A DNA stretch of 64,000 bases from Paenibacillus sp. Root52. GTDB taxonomy: Bacteria; Bacillota; Bacilli; Paenibacillales; Paenibacillaceae. The notes beneath the pieces were generated by a model, which was given only the letters and a program-made list of their open reading frames with translations, was not told the DNA's origin and made no database searches. The DNA is taken from NCBI RefSeq assembly GCF_001426865.1, contig NZ_LMFO01000005.1, positions 62,001-126,000 of the forward strand, read 5' to 3'. Positions 25,657 to 35,148 of the stretch are shown one piece after another; within the stretch, counting starts at the first letter, position 1; every line of letters starts with the position of its first letter. Position numbers and translations under genes: made by a program.

Positions 25657-26631
25657 ATGACAGACCGACTGATCCGATTAATGCGCATTATCACGCTTGT
25701 GCAGGCCAAACCTGGAATTCTGGCTCGTGAGCTAGCTGAGCGGTGTGAGACAACGGAAAGAACGATATACCGTGATATGGAGGCTCTCAGTGCAATGCAT
25801 ATTCCGATTGCGAATATGGGACACGGCCGAGGGTATATGTTTATCAGCCAATTTGCGATGTATCCCCTGAATTGGTCAGATGATGAAGCGGCAGCTTTTA
25901 TGCATTTGGCTGAGGTTATGGAACATATCCGCCCGTTGTTGAAGCCAGCTTTTGAGAGTGCATATGAGAAGGTCATCGCTTCAAGTCAGAAAAATAAGAC
26001 GGAGCGGGTGGAATGGTCGGAGCACATTAGTGGGTTGTTTAAAGTTGGGATACCCGTCTGGCAAAATGAAAATTCTGATATGATGAATAGTACACTAGTC
26101 ACCCTTCTTGAAGCTAGTATTTCTCAGAACACGATTGAAGCAGAGTACCTCACCGAGGGGAAAAAAATCGTCATTCAAATAGATCCGTATAGTCTAATTC
26201 CTCGAGAGTACAGATTTGATCTGCTCGCTTATTGCTATCAATCGGAGAAGCTGAGGAGATTTCAAGTGGGTCGTTTACAGAACATACGAATTTTGCCTCG
26301 CACATTCCGCAAAGATGACTTCCTATTACAGAACTATTTCCGAACCCCAAGGGATGGTAAAGCTACCGAGTGGATTGCGTTTAAAATTCGATTTTCTCCA
26401 AATGCCGTAGAGCATGTGATGCAGCAGCAATATTTAGTACGTCCTCTGCTGACGAGCGAGCCTGGGGGCACGCTATTATTTGAAGTGATTTTGAGTGATG
26501 ACCAAGAGTTACTAACATGGTTAACCCAGTATGGTCCCAATGCAGAAATTCTTGAACCCAAAGAATATAGAAACCGAATGAAGGAATGCCTAGAGCGCTG
26601 GCAGCAAGTTTACAAACAAGCCCCTACCTAG
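25657..26631 (+). CDS. HTH-11 / WYL-domain transcriptional regulator
   Basis: The protein has about 324 residues from ATG 25657, which follows GGAGG by 10 nt; the frame continues 24 codons upstream without a ribosome site. The winged helix lies at the N-terminus (LARELAERCETTERTIYRDMEAL). A WYL domain (IDPYSLIPREYRFDLLAYCYQSEKLRRFQV, in parts) and a C-terminal WCX-like domain follow. It is the second YafY-type regulator in the window. No clear target is adjacent. Confidence 0.8.
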   Translation: MTDRLIRLMRIITLVQAKPGILARELAERCETTERTIYRDMEALSAMHIPIANMGHGRGYMFISQFAMYPLNWSDDEAAAFMHLAEVMEHIRPLLKPAFESAYEKVIASSQKNKTERVEWSEHISGLFKVGIPVWQNENSDMMNSTLVTLLEASISQNTIEAEYLTEGKKIVIQIDPYSLIPREYRFDLLAYCYQSEKLRRFQVGRLQNIRILPRTFRKDDFLLQNYFRTPRDGKATEWIAFKIRFSPNAVEHVMQQQYLVRPLLTSEPGGTLLFEVILSDDQELLTWLTQYGPNAEILEPKEYRNRMKECLERWQQVYKQAPT

Positions 26632-26632
26632 G

Positions 26633-26787
26633 GTGTGTCTCAGAACTCGCTGAAGTACATCTTTCACCGCCTTTTGGCCCCCTGCTGCGTACTTTCCTTT
26701 GACGTGCCCCGGCACGCTTGCGGAAAACTTCCTTGCTTGGAACGAAAATTCGGCTAAATCTGCTTCCTTCGGAGTTCTAAGATACGC
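26633..26787. repeat. Long imperfect hairpin element between convergent genes
   Basis: Ends GTGTGTCTCAGAACTC (26633-26648) and GAGTTCTAAGATACGC (26772-26787) pair at 15 of 16 positions including two G-U. An inner GAAG/CTTC, a TTTCC/GGAAA and an apical CGTGC-CCCG-GCACG continue the stem. It has no T-run, so it is not a typical terminator. It fits a palindromic dispersed element. Confidence 0.65.
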
Positions 26788-26825
26788 TCTAATAAGCATT
26801 CCTTGTGTTGGTCATACAAGTGTGA

Positions 26826-27494
26826 TTATTCTTTGCTCTTAAAGAGATGAGCCAAGTTTCCAAAAGGTGACTCGTGATCATCATCCATACTACTGGAATA
26901 GACCACCTTGGATGTAATTCCTTCATCATCTGCGGCGCAATTCGTCTCAAGATTAAAACTCTCAAATTGATGAATGAATACTTTGGCTGTGTTGATCGCA
27001 TCATCAAGTGCTCTGTGCTGCGTACCATCGAATTCAATCCCGCATAGTTCAAGTGCCTGAGCAAGTCCGAGCTGACGGAACTTACCTTCTTTGCGTACAG
27101 TGCGTGACCATTGCTGCTGTAAATCGTTATGATTCGTGATCCATGCTACATCGAGCTGATGTGTCCGGCAATGAGAGATTAACTTACTGCGATCATCCGG
27201 GCCCCATGAGCACATGTAGTATGGGTCGTTACCCATCCATGCAATGAAGTTTCGTATCGCTTCCGGAAAGAGCGGGGCTGCATCAATGTCTTTCTGAGTA
27301 ATGCCTGTGAATTGAATCGTATCGGTAGAAAGTACCGATTTGTTAGAAGGACGAACATAGGTATGGAACGTGTCGGAAACGACCAGACCGTTCTCACCTT
27401 CTGTAACTTTTACTGCACCGATATCAATAATTTCGGAAGAGTAGCGAGCATTACGACTTACGGTAAATTCCAGATCATAAATGATATATGGCAT
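26826..27494 (-). CDS. DEDDh 3'-5' exonuclease (KapD/ERI-1-like)
   Basis: The 222-residue protein has the DEDDh residues of RNase T/DnaQ-type exonucleases: D7 and E9 in IIYDLEFTV, the middle Asp in WGPDDRSKL, and the histidine-aspartate pair in HRALDDAINTA. The layout matches KapD-like proteins, whose nucleic-acid substrate is unclear. An acidic tail of about 45 residues follows the catalytic domain. AAAGGAG precedes the ATG. Confidence 0.85.
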   Translation of the reverse strand: MPYIIYDLEFTVSRNARYSSEIIDIGAVKVTEGENGLVVSDTFHTYVRPSNKSVLSTDTIQFTGITQKDIDAAPLFPEAIRNFIAWMGNDPYYMCSWGPDDRSKLISHCRTHQLDVAWITNHNDLQQQWSRTVRKEGKFRQLGLAQALELCGIEFDGTQHRALDDAINTAKVFIHQFESFNLETNCAADDEGITSKVVYSSSMDDDHESPFGNLAHLFKSKE

Positions 27495-27682
27495 TGGATG
27501 AACTCCTTTGTGAAATGTACATGTATAACATAGCGGATTAACGAACTGATTGTTATTTCTCTATATTACAGGTAAGAATCCAACATGTCAGCCACCAGGG
27601 CACATTTCATAGCAGAGAGAAGATGGGTTTGGAGTGCAGAATACGAAGGGCGATAGGCTATTCATTTGAGGCCTCATGCCAC

Positions 27683-27844
27683 TTTACATTAGAAAAAGCG
27701 AACTTTATAATGGGTAAAGTTAGGGTGAAGTTCCAAGTTTTTGTTATATGCATGTTCAAGTGGATAGACCGTTTGAGCATACAAGATCGATGTATAATTA
27801 ACATTTCCTGACATGGTTGAAGGCCATTGGGAAATGTTTTTTTT
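27683..27844 (+). promoter_or_regulatory. Promoter, leader and attenuator-like terminator upstream of the FAD gene
   Basis: TTTACA (27683-27688), exactly 17 bp, TATAAT (27706-27711). The predicted leader contains ATGTTCAA / TTTGAGCAT and then a strong intrinsic terminator: AACATTTCC / GGAAATGTT (27800-27808, 27830-27838) with inner ATGG/CCAT and eight Ts. The gene starts at 27879, 35 bp further on. No known riboswitch is recognised. The rest of the 27495-27878 gap is featureless. Confidence 0.6.
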
Positions 27845-27878
27845 AATGACATCAGATTACATATGGGGGTTAGGTTAG

Positions 27879-29828
27879 GTGGGGAAAAGTAAAAAGGGAA
27901 TACTAGCGCTTATTGCCGCGGCTGTATTTATCGTTGTATGCAGTGCTGCCTATGGGGCGTTCTATATCTGGAACAAGAACTATAAGTTCAACAATAATTA
28001 TGTATGGCAGCCGTTGGAGGCTGTGCAATCGACGACAGAGCTCGCTGACTCTTACGATGTTATTGTCGCCGGAACCGATCCGGAGGGCATTGCTGCAGCA
28101 TTATCAGCGGCTCGAAACGGCATGACTGTGTTGCTCACGGAAGCTCGTGACCGGAAGATGCTTGGGGGATTAATGACAGAGGGTGGACTGAATACGCTGG
28201 ATTTGAACTACTCTCCTGATCAGCCACAATGGTTAAGCAGTCTGAGGCAGGCTGACTTTTTGAACAAAGGTATTTTTCAAGAATGGTTTGATCAGATCGA
28301 GGGAAGTTCATTTGATACCCATACTGCTGCGAACGTTTTCTACCAAATGATTCGTTCCGAACCCAACATTGATCTGTTGATGCATGTGAAGCATATGGAA
28401 CCGTTAACTGAGTCTGCTTCGGGTGACCAGAAGACCATTACGGGAATGAACATCACAACAGAGGAAGGAACAACTGTACAGATTGCGGCGCGTTCGATCA
28501 TTGATGCGACCCAAGATGCAGATATCGCCGCAGCTGCTGGAGTGCCTTATTCCATAGGTAGACAGGATATTGGAGACGGCAAGTCTAAGATGGTATCCAC
28601 CCTCGTCTTTAAGTTAAGTGGTGTTACAGATGCCGTATGGCAGAAGTTCAGGGACAGAGAAGGAACAGGTGTGGATAAAATGAGTGCCTGGGGTTACGGA
28701 GATGCGCGAAACTATGAATCAACCGATCCAGAGCGTGTGAAAATTCGTAGCCTGAACATCGGCAGACAGAATGATGACACCATTTTGATTAACACGATGC
28801 AGATCTTTGGAGTCGATCCGTTAGATCCTGACTCTGTGCAGGAGGGTCTACGAATAGGTAGGGAAGAGGCTCCGAGAATTGTAGACTATTTGCAGAAAAA
28901 TTACCCCGAATTCGCAGGTCTTCAATATGAGGGGACTGCCGATGAACTTTATGTCAGAGAATCACGCCATATCTATGGCGAATATCGGTTGACACTCGCT
29001 GATCTCATGGAAAACCGGGATCATTGGGATGCTGTCGCCTATGGCTCTTACGACATTGATATCCAAAGCACAAGTGCCGGACTGCCAGGTACAATTATGA
29101 TGAGTCCGATTCAGTATGGGGTGCCTTTTCGTGCATTGGTACCTTTGAACGTAGATGGTCTGTTGGTTGTTGGACGAGCTGCGAGCTATGACACCATTCC
29201 TCACGGAAGCGCGAGAGTTGTGCCATTAGGAATGGCAACAGGGGAAGCTGCCGGAGCAGCGGTCAAGCTGGCCGATCTGCATCAAGAAACGTTCCGCGAG
29301 CTGTCTGCTTCACAAGAACGTGCAACCGAACTACGTACCATGTTGGAGAAGCAAGGGATGGATTTATCGATGCATCCATTCGAACAACCCGACTATATGA
29401 AGCATAAGGATTACCGAGGTCTATTAGCTGCTGCAAGTATGTACATGACCTCTGGTAACTATAATAATGATGGATGGGACTTGGATGTTGCCATGAATCC
29501 TGAGCGCTTCTTGAGCAAATTAAAGCGGATGCAGGCGATGTTCCCGAGCAGTTACCCGGGACAAGCTACTGAAGCTATCGCAAACATAACTAACCCGGCT
29601 TCCACGCCGCTATCACTCAATCAGGCTGCATACATGATATGGCTAATGATCGAGCCTGTTGGAGCATCCATAGCGCCTGAGCAAGCTATAGCTGAATTGC
29701 AGCGGGAGAATCTCATCAGTGATGCTACGCTGGATGGGATTGCAGACCAAAACGAGCTCACGAATGGAGATGCATACATGCTTCTCCGTGATGTGGTCGA
29801 ATATCATTCAGATAAGGTATTTGAATGA
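27879..29828 (+). CDS. Membrane-anchored FAD-dependent oxidoreductase (FAD_oxidored type)
   Basis: The 649-residue protein starts at a GTG after GGGGTTAGG. An N-terminal membrane helix (residues 7-29) leaves the enzyme outside. The FAD fold begins SYDVIVAGTDPEGIAAALSA, where the usual GxGxxG reads GTDPEG. KMLGGLMTEGGLNTLD and IIDATQDADIAAAAGVPY are typical of the FAD_oxidored family. The C-terminal about 130 residues form a helical repeat region. Substrate unknown; family members are often linked to sugar degradation or cell-surface redox chemistry. Confidence 0.75.
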   Translation: MGKSKKGILALIAAAVFIVVCSAAYGAFYIWNKNYKFNNNYVWQPLEAVQSTTELADSYDVIVAGTDPEGIAAALSAARNGMTVLLTEARDRKMLGGLMTEGGLNTLDLNYSPDQPQWLSSLRQADFLNKGIFQEWFDQIEGSSFDTHTAANVFYQMIRSEPNIDLLMHVKHMEPLTESASGDQKTITGMNITTEEGTTVQIAARSIIDATQDADIAAAAGVPYSIGRQDIGDGKSKMVSTLVFKLSGVTDAVWQKFRDREGTGVDKMSAWGYGDARNYESTDPERVKIRSLNIGRQNDDTILINTMQIFGVDPLDPDSVQEGLRIGREEAPRIVDYLQKNYPEFAGLQYEGTADELYVRESRHIYGEYRLTLADLMENRDHWDAVAYGSYDIDIQSTSAGLPGTIMMSPIQYGVPFRALVPLNVDGLLVVGRAASYDTIPHGSARVVPLGMATGEAAGAAVKLADLHQETFRELSASQERATELRTMLEKQGMDLSMHPFEQPDYMKHKDYRGLLAAASMYMTSGNYNNDGWDLDVAMNPERFLSKLKRMQAMFPSSYPGQATEAIANITNPASTPLSLNQAAYMIWLMIEPVGASIAPEQAIAELQRENLISDATLDGIADQNELTNGDAYMLLRDVVEYHSDKVFE

Positions 29829-29847
29829 GTTATAAGCCACGCCCTAG

Positions 29848-29876
29848 TTGACAATTTTTGAGTAATGAACTAATGT
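29848..29876 (+). promoter_or_regulatory. proS promoter
   Basis: TTGACA (29848-29853), 17 bp, TAATGT (29871-29876), 20 bp after the stop of the FAD gene. It places the start of the T-box leader near 29883. Confidence 0.65.
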
Positions 29877-29882
29877 GATCAA

Positions 29883-30210
29883 AAATGGTAACAGCGATCA
29901 ACAAGGACATGATTACGACGGTTGGCTTCAACAGAGAGAGAACCAATGGTGTGAGGTTTTCGTTGCTGCTTCGTAATTCCCGCCTTGCTAGCTGCGGAGG
30001 AGAAGGTCGATGACTGCAACTTCCGCCGGATGAGCCCGTTATGCTCTGAAGGATTGCATGACTGCTACTCGCCCTTAGGTGCGAGCGGCGTTGACTATTC
30101 AGTGAGCTCAAGTTCAAGAGAACTTCGGCAAGGTAATCAAGCTGAATTCATGCAGTTAAATAAGGGTGGTACCACGACACATTCGTCCCTTGACGGATGT
30201 GTCTTTTTGC
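29883..30210 (+). ncRNA. T-box riboswitch, proline-type
   Basis: The T-box sequence AAGGGTGGTACCACG (30162-30176) is followed by the terminator CACATTCGTC / GACGGATGTG plus TCTTTTT (30178-30208). Stem I closes with CAAGG (29902-29906) and CCTTG (29983-29987), then ATTACGA/TCGTAAT. The internal loop between them carries TCCCG (29978-29982), giving specifier CCC for proline. Uncharged tRNA(Pro) should favour the antiterminator and turn on proS. Confidence 0.92.
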
Positions 30211-30266
30211 TGTTTATCCAATGATTATAGTGTGCGTCAGATTACAAAAAGAAGAGGTGTATCCAC

Positions 30267-32039
30267 ATGCGACAAAGTGAAATTCTAATCCCTACATTAC
30301 GGGAAGCGCCAGCCGAGGCAGATGCAGCAGGACATCGCTGGTTGCTGCGCTCCGGCATGATTCGCCAATTAGCATCGGGGATCTATAGCTATCTGCCAAT
30401 GGGGCGACGTGTTCTGTTAAATGTTGAACGCATCGTTCGCGAAGAGATGGATCGTGCGGGATGTCAGGAAGTATTGTTGCCGATTATGCAGCCTGCCGAG
30501 CTCTGGGAAGAGTCCGGAAGATACGACCAGTATGGGCCGGAGCTTATGCGCTTGAAGGATCGTCATGCGCGAGAGTTTGCTCTTGGGCCAACTCATGAAG
30601 AAGTGGTGACTGCATTGGTACGCGATGAGGTCAATTCTTACCGGAAGCTGCCATTCACGTTATACCAGATCGGAACGAAATTCAGAGATGAACGCAGACC
30701 GAGGTTTGGTTTGTTGCGTGGTCGGGAATTTGTGATGAAGGATGCGTACTCCTTCGCTTCCAATTGGGAAGAGTTAGACCAGACGTATCAGGCGATGAAT
30801 ACGGCATATTCACGCATTCTCGAACGCTGTGGCTTGAACTATATGCGCGTTGAAGCGGATGCAGGAACGATTGGGGGACAAGGGGCGACACATGAGTTTA
30901 TGGCGCTTGCCGATGTGGGTGAGGATACCATTGTCTCCTGTGGGAAATGTGGCTATGCAGCCAATCTGGAGAAGGCAGGGTACCAAGCTTCCAGCTTGAA
31001 TTCTTTAGGTGAAAAAGGCGCAACGATTCTGGCTGGCTCCGAATTGAAACACGATCTTCAGCCAGATTCTAATTCAGGTGCAACGTGGACTCGAATAGAA
31101 ACACCGGGCATTCGTACGATAGACGAATTAAGCTCATTCTTGAACATTGGGGCAGAAGCGATCATCAAAACATTGATATATCAGGCGGATGATAAGTTGG
31201 TTGCGGTACTTGTTCGTGGGGATCATGAAGTCAACGATATTGCATTGAAGCAGATATTAGGTGTGGAAGAGCTGGATTTAGCTGATGAAGCTGCGCTCGC
31301 AGGCCATCCTGAATTGGCCGTAGGTTTCCTAGGTCCCATTGGATTGAACATACCTCTAGTTGTGGATCGGGATGTGGCTGGAATGGAAGCGGCGATCACA
31401 GGAGGCAACCAGGCAGATATACATCTCTCAGGAGTGCGTCCAGGTAGAGACTTCCCCGTGAGTCGTGTCGAATCCGTTCGTTTTGCAACAGAAGGTGATG
31501 GGTGCCCTTCATGCGGAGAATCACTTTCGTTTACGAAGGGAATCGAGGTGGGGCATATTTTCAAATTAGGGACGAAGTATAGTGATGCTATGGGCGCGTC
31601 ATTCTTAGATCGTAACGGTCGTCAATGCGCACCTGTGATGGGATGTTATGGTATCGGTGTATCACGCTTAATGGCGGCGGTAGCTGAACAATATGCAGGT
31701 GAGGACGGTATACAGTGGCCTGCGTCTATTGCTCCTTACGATGTACATCTCATCACGCTGAGTTGGAAGGATGAACAGCAACAGAAGCTGACGCTTGAGT
31801 TGGAACAACAGCTTATGGACGCCGGATACAGCGTATTATTGGATGATCGAGATGAACGACCTGGCGTCAAATTCAAGGATGCAGAGCTGATTGGATTACC
31901 TGTGCAGATCGTCATTGGCAGAGGAGCAGCTGAGGGACAGGTTGAACTGGGATCACATGTGCTTACGATATCTGGGAATTCCAAACGGATCAGTATGGCC
32001 GCGCAAGAGGCTGTAGATCTTGTGAAGGAACAGCTATAA
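30267..32039 (+). CDS. proS: Prolyl-tRNA synthetase
   Basis: The 590-residue class II synthetase has motif 1 (LASGIYSYLPMGRRVLLNVE), motif 2 (TKFRDERRPRFGLLRGREF) and motif 3 (GCYGIGVSRLMAAVAEQ). A region of about 170 residues between motifs 2 and 3, containing VLVRGDHEVNDIALKQ, is the bacterial INS editing domain. The C-terminal anticodon-binding domain ends the protein. AGAGGTG precedes the ATG. Expression is governed by the T-box immediately upstream. Confidence 0.96.
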   Translation: MRQSEILIPTLREAPAEADAAGHRWLLRSGMIRQLASGIYSYLPMGRRVLLNVERIVREEMDRAGCQEVLLPIMQPAELWEESGRYDQYGPELMRLKDRHAREFALGPTHEEVVTALVRDEVNSYRKLPFTLYQIGTKFRDERRPRFGLLRGREFVMKDAYSFASNWEELDQTYQAMNTAYSRILERCGLNYMRVEADAGTIGGQGATHEFMALADVGEDTIVSCGKCGYAANLEKAGYQASSLNSLGEKGATILAGSELKHDLQPDSNSGATWTRIETPGIRTIDELSSFLNIGAEAIIKTLIYQADDKLVAVLVRGDHEVNDIALKQILGVEELDLADEAALAGHPELAVGFLGPIGLNIPLVVDRDVAGMEAAITGGNQADIHLSGVRPGRDFPVSRVESVRFATEGDGCPSCGESLSFTKGIEVGHIFKLGTKYSDAMGASFLDRNGRQCAPVMGCYGIGVSRLMAAVAEQYAGEDGIQWPASIAPYDVHLITLSWKDEQQQKLTLELEQQLMDAGYSVLLDDRDERPGVKFKDAELIGLPVQIVIGRGAAEGQVELGSHVLTISGNSKRISMAAQEAVDLVKEQL

Positions 32040-32571
32040 TCTTGTAGCCACCATGTGCGTAGATATAGGTCCAGTTATTATGCGGTAAGCTGAAATTCAG
32101 TTATGATGGCACCCAAAAGCCGGAAAAAGAGGGCTAGAGTCATAGAAAAGAATTTAAAATTTTGCATATTGTCATCCGTGAACACTATATTGTTGTATGT
32201 TGTATTCTGTATACAATAGGTTTGTGTTAAAGGAAACAACTAGCGAAGTTTTTTCTCGGAGTGACTGTGCAAATACGCAACATCTAAATGCAAGAATGGA
32301 CAATTGAAAATACAAGGAAGCCTATGATAATGGCAATTTTGGGGATATTTACTATAGTCCACTGCGGTAAATGAAGGAAGATCTTTTTGCCCAGTGCACC
32401 GCTGAAGATGTGTTTTTGGCGCAGAGTTTGGAAAATGAAGCAGGTAGAACCGGGGCAAGGTTGTTAAGTAAGAAGGCCAGCATGGTAAGCATAGTGGTGC
32501 CATCCATATTGCCGATTCGTTCCGTATACTAATTCTTGAGTCTGCCCAAATAACATAAGAGAAAGGGTGTT
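32040..32571. other. Gene-free stretch between proS and the nucleotidase terminator
   Basis: About 530 bp with no supportable gene on either strand. It includes an ATTGTTGTA...TGTATACAAT imperfect inverted repeat near 32190-32217 and a stretch CGGAGTGAC near 32259 that faintly recalls the repeat at 63785-63836. It may be decayed sequence. Confidence 0.4.
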
Positions 32572-32608
32572 CCATCAGCCGATAGTGGCTCTGAGGAACA
32601 CCCTTTTG
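32572..32608. terminator. Strong terminator downstream of the nucleotidase gene
   Basis: A 12-bp perfect stem AAAGGGTGTTCC / GGAACACCCTTT with inner CAGCC/GGCTCTG pairing and T-runs on both sides. Confidence 0.85.
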
Positions 32609-32697
32609 TTGTTAAAACTATCGTTCAATTCACTAGCTTAGGTTACACTCACATGCAACGCTAATCCTGTCTGCACGCTCTTGCTCTGGAATGCAGT

Positions 32698-34509
32698 TTA
32701 AGAAGCGGCTGGCAGTTTCAGTGATTGACCTGGATAAATCCAGTGTGGGTTTTTGATTTTGTTCAGCTTTTGCAATGCCTGCCATGTTGTGCCGTATTGT
32801 TTGGAGATGGAGTACAAGGTATCTCCCGATTTAACAACATGCACTTTAGCTGGTGCTGGCTTGCTTGGTGTAGGTTTAGACGGTACTTCTGGTTTCGGTG
32901 TTTCTGGTTTTGGTGATTCTGGCTTCGGTGTAACCGGAGCTGGTGTTTCTGTTACTGGAGCTTCTGGTTCAGCTGCAGGCAATGCAGCTTCTTTGATCCG
33001 GCCGTCTGTTTTGATATCTACAGCGCCGAGTTGTTGCATGTATTCAATCAATGCTTCATCCAATGCACCGTACATGCCAGTTGTTGGGTATTTCGTGAAC
33101 ATCGTGTATTCGTCACCACCAACAGCTGTGAAGTCATTCGTAGCCAGTGTATACGTAGCTTCTGGATCCAGCGCTTGATCTCCAACCATCACGGAATGCA
33201 CGCGGCTTCCTTTGTCTTGGGAAGGATCAATGCTGAATGTGATACCAGATACTTGCGGGAAACCACCACTTGGTTCAGGGTAGGAGCCTACGCCGTTTTC
33301 AAGAGCAGCCACAACATCGGAGCCCTTCACATCAATCGTTACAACTTGGTTACCAAAAGGAAGAACGGTAATAACGTCACCTTTGGTTACAACGCCTGCT
33401 TCAATGGAAGCACGAATGCCGCCACCATTTGTCAGCGCAATATCTGCACCACTTACGTCACGAATAGCATCTGCAAGCAGGTCGCCAAGGTTTGTTTCCC
33501 CTGCACGAACTTGTTCACGCTTACCGTCCAGCAGAACAGCTGTGTTAGCTACTTCTTCTTTCAGGATTGGTTCTTGTTCTTTCTGAATGGAGTTCACCAA
33601 AGTGGCAACTTTCTCATTGGGTTTAATATCTTTTGCTGCTGCTTCATCAATCAATGCAGCTTGTTTTTTCGTTACTTTACCAGCATCTACCCAGAGGTCA
33701 ATAACCCCTACGTAGTTCGTATATTCCCCTGCACTAGCGATCAGTGTTCCATGATCGGAAACCAGACCATCTTGCAGTACAGTGTGGCTGTGACCATCGA
33801 TGAATACATCAATGCCAGGAACTTCTTTCACTACTTTGAAACTCGTATCTGTACTGGAAGCATCTTGTCCAAGGTGTCCCAATACAACGACAACATCTAC
33901 TTTGCTGCGAATTTCATTCACAAGCACTTTAGCTTCCGCAGTTGGATCTGTGATATCAAGACCTTCTACATTTTTCGGATTCGTTTTGTACATTGTTTCC
34001 GGTGTAGTCAGAGCAATGATACCGATTTTCACGCCATCTACTTCTTGGATGAGGTACGGTTCAAAAAGACGAGTGCCGTCTTTCTTCTTCACGTTAGCGC
34101 TAAGCATTGGGAAATTCATCATGTCCGCAAGCTCAACGAGGCGTTCGGAGCCGTAATTGAATTCGTGGTTACCAGGTACGATTGCTTGGTAGCCCATTTC
34201 GTTCATGACTTTGACGATGCTCTCACCGTTAACCAGTGTGGCAAATGTTGTGCCGTGTACAGCATCTCCAGCATCAAGCAGGAGGGTATTTGGGTTTTCG
34301 CTACGGTATTTGTCCGCAATTCCAGCTACTTTAGCAAAACCCATCGCAGGTGAGGATTCAACTGCGCGTGCATGTGTATCATTCGTATGTAGAATGGTAA
34401 TTTGCTTGCCTGTGCCCGGAGTGGTATCCGCAGCCGCAGCCATGCCTACACTGCCAAACAGCAAACAGACCGTTAGCAGAAGTGAAACGTAATTCTTCCA
34501 GATTTTCAT
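32698..34509 (-). CDS. Secreted 5'-nucleotidase/metallophosphoesterase with C-terminal LysM
   Basis: The 603-residue protein has a signal peptide ending AAAADT. The calcineurin-like domain shows metal motifs NDTHAR (42-47), DAGDAVHG and [10 protein letters not shown] 5'-nucleotidase C-terminal domain follows (about 330-480: [28 protein letters not shown]). A proline/threonine/lysine spacer ([15 protein letters not shown]) leads to one LysM ([20 protein letters not shown]) for peptidoglycan binding. It should release phosphate from external nucleotides or UDP-sugars at the wall. GGGAGG precedes the ATG. Confidence 0.92.
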   Translation of the reverse strand: MKIWKNYVSLLLTVCLLFGSVGMAAAADTTPGTGKQITILHTNDTHARAVESSPAMGFAKVAGIADKYRSENPNTLLLDAGDAVHGTTFATLVNGESIVKVMNEMGYQAIVPGNHEFNYGSERLVELADMMNFPMLSANVKKKDGTRLFEPYLIQEVDGVKIGIIALTTPETMYKTNPKNVEGLDITDPTAEAKVLVNEIRSKVDVVVVLGHLGQDASSTDTSFKVVKEVPGIDVFIDGHSHTVLQDGLVSDHGTLIASAGEYTNYVGVIDLWVDAGKVTKKQAALIDEAAAKDIKPNEKVATLVNSIQKEQEPILKEEVANTAVLLDGKREQVRAGETNLGDLLADAIRDVSGADIALTNGGGIRASIEAGVVTKGDVITVLPFGNQVVTIDVKGSDVVAALENGVGSYPEPSGGFPQVSGITFSIDPSQDKGSRVHSVMVGDQALDPEATYTLATNDFTAVGGDEYTMFTKYPTTGMYGALDEALIEYMQQLGAVDIKTDGRIKEAALPAAEPEAPVTETPAPVTPKPESPKPETPKPEVPSKPTPSKPAPAKVHVVKSGDTLYSISKQYGTTWQALQKLNKIKNPHWIYPGQSLKLPAAS

Positions 34510-34676
34510 ATGAATCCGAAACCTCCCAAAATAGTAATCTACTTGAGCGTGTATAGCTCATTTGCTATTTTAGCAGACAATGATTAGGAAATCTCGCGAT
34601 TTACGTAAAAATAGGTAACCTACAAGTGACATCATATTGTATGAATGCAAAAAGAAAATAAATTTTAACAACTAAG

Positions 34677-34688
34677 GAACGTACGTTC
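34677..34688. promoter_or_regulatory. LexA-like (SOS) box
   Basis: GAAC-GTAC-GTTC matches the Bacillus-type core GAAC-RNRY-GTTC exactly. It abuts the stop codon of the ImmA-like gene and is about 170 bp upstream of the nucleotidase start. Whether it controls either gene is unknown. Confidence 0.4.
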
Positions 34689-35105
34689 TTATTTAGAGTA
34701 AAAAAAATGCTGCACTTCACGAGGCAGTCCTGTACGTAAGCAATATTTTTCAAGTGATTCATCGGGCTCTGGAGTTACCCCTGAGGTTAAGAGCTGAATG
34801 GCAAAAAGATTCGCCTGTCTTTCCAGTTTGCCAGGTGCAAAATAGGAGTGCTCCTCTAAAAAGAAACGGTTGATGCCTTTATGCAATCGGTCATGCCCCA
34901 GTTCGTGAGCACATACAAAACGTTGCCATTCTGGAGCCAGGTCATTGTGAATCACAATAAATCTGCGTCGCAGCTTACGAAAATACAAACCTTTGGTGGA
35001 CTTTCCGAGATTGGTGAAACGGATATGTATCCCAAGGGCTCTCGCAATGCTGAAAGGGCAGTTTGTCCGGTGCTTTCGAATCAGCTTTGTTACAATGTCA
35101 TCCAT
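34689..35105 (-). CDS. ImmA/IrrE-family metallopeptidase (XkdA-like)
   Basis: The 138-residue zinc protease has HEXXH at 67-71 (CAHELGHDRLH) and a downstream LERQANLFA helix that supplies the third ligand. ImmA-type proteases cleave a partner XRE repressor to induce mobile elements; PBSX carries the similar XkdA beside its Xre. Here the partner is encoded 43 bp upstream in the same operon. Probable role: derepression of the tail cluster after DNA damage. Confidence 0.85.
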   Translation of the reverse strand: MDDIVTKLIRKHRTNCPFSIARALGIHIRFTNLGKSTKGLYFRKLRRRFIVIHNDLAPEWQRFVCAHELGHDRLHKGINRFFLEEHSYFAPGKLERQANLFAIQLLTSGVTPEPDESLEKYCLRTGLPREVQHFFYSK

Positions 35106-35148
35106 ATCATCTCACCCGCTGCTTCAATTTGGTTCACCCTGTAATGTT

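Noticed and set aside
27623..27811. 62-codon frame upstream of the FAD gene
   Set aside because: Spans the promoter and leader, with no ribosome site or conserved features.
29830..30117. Minus-strand 95-codon frame
   Set aside because: Lies antisense to the T-box leader, whose conserved structure explains the sequence.
33031..34353. Plus-strand open frame of 440 codons
   Set aside because: It is antisense to the well-supported 5'-nucleotidase gene, is cysteine/phenylalanine-rich and has no recognisable domain; a shadow frame.
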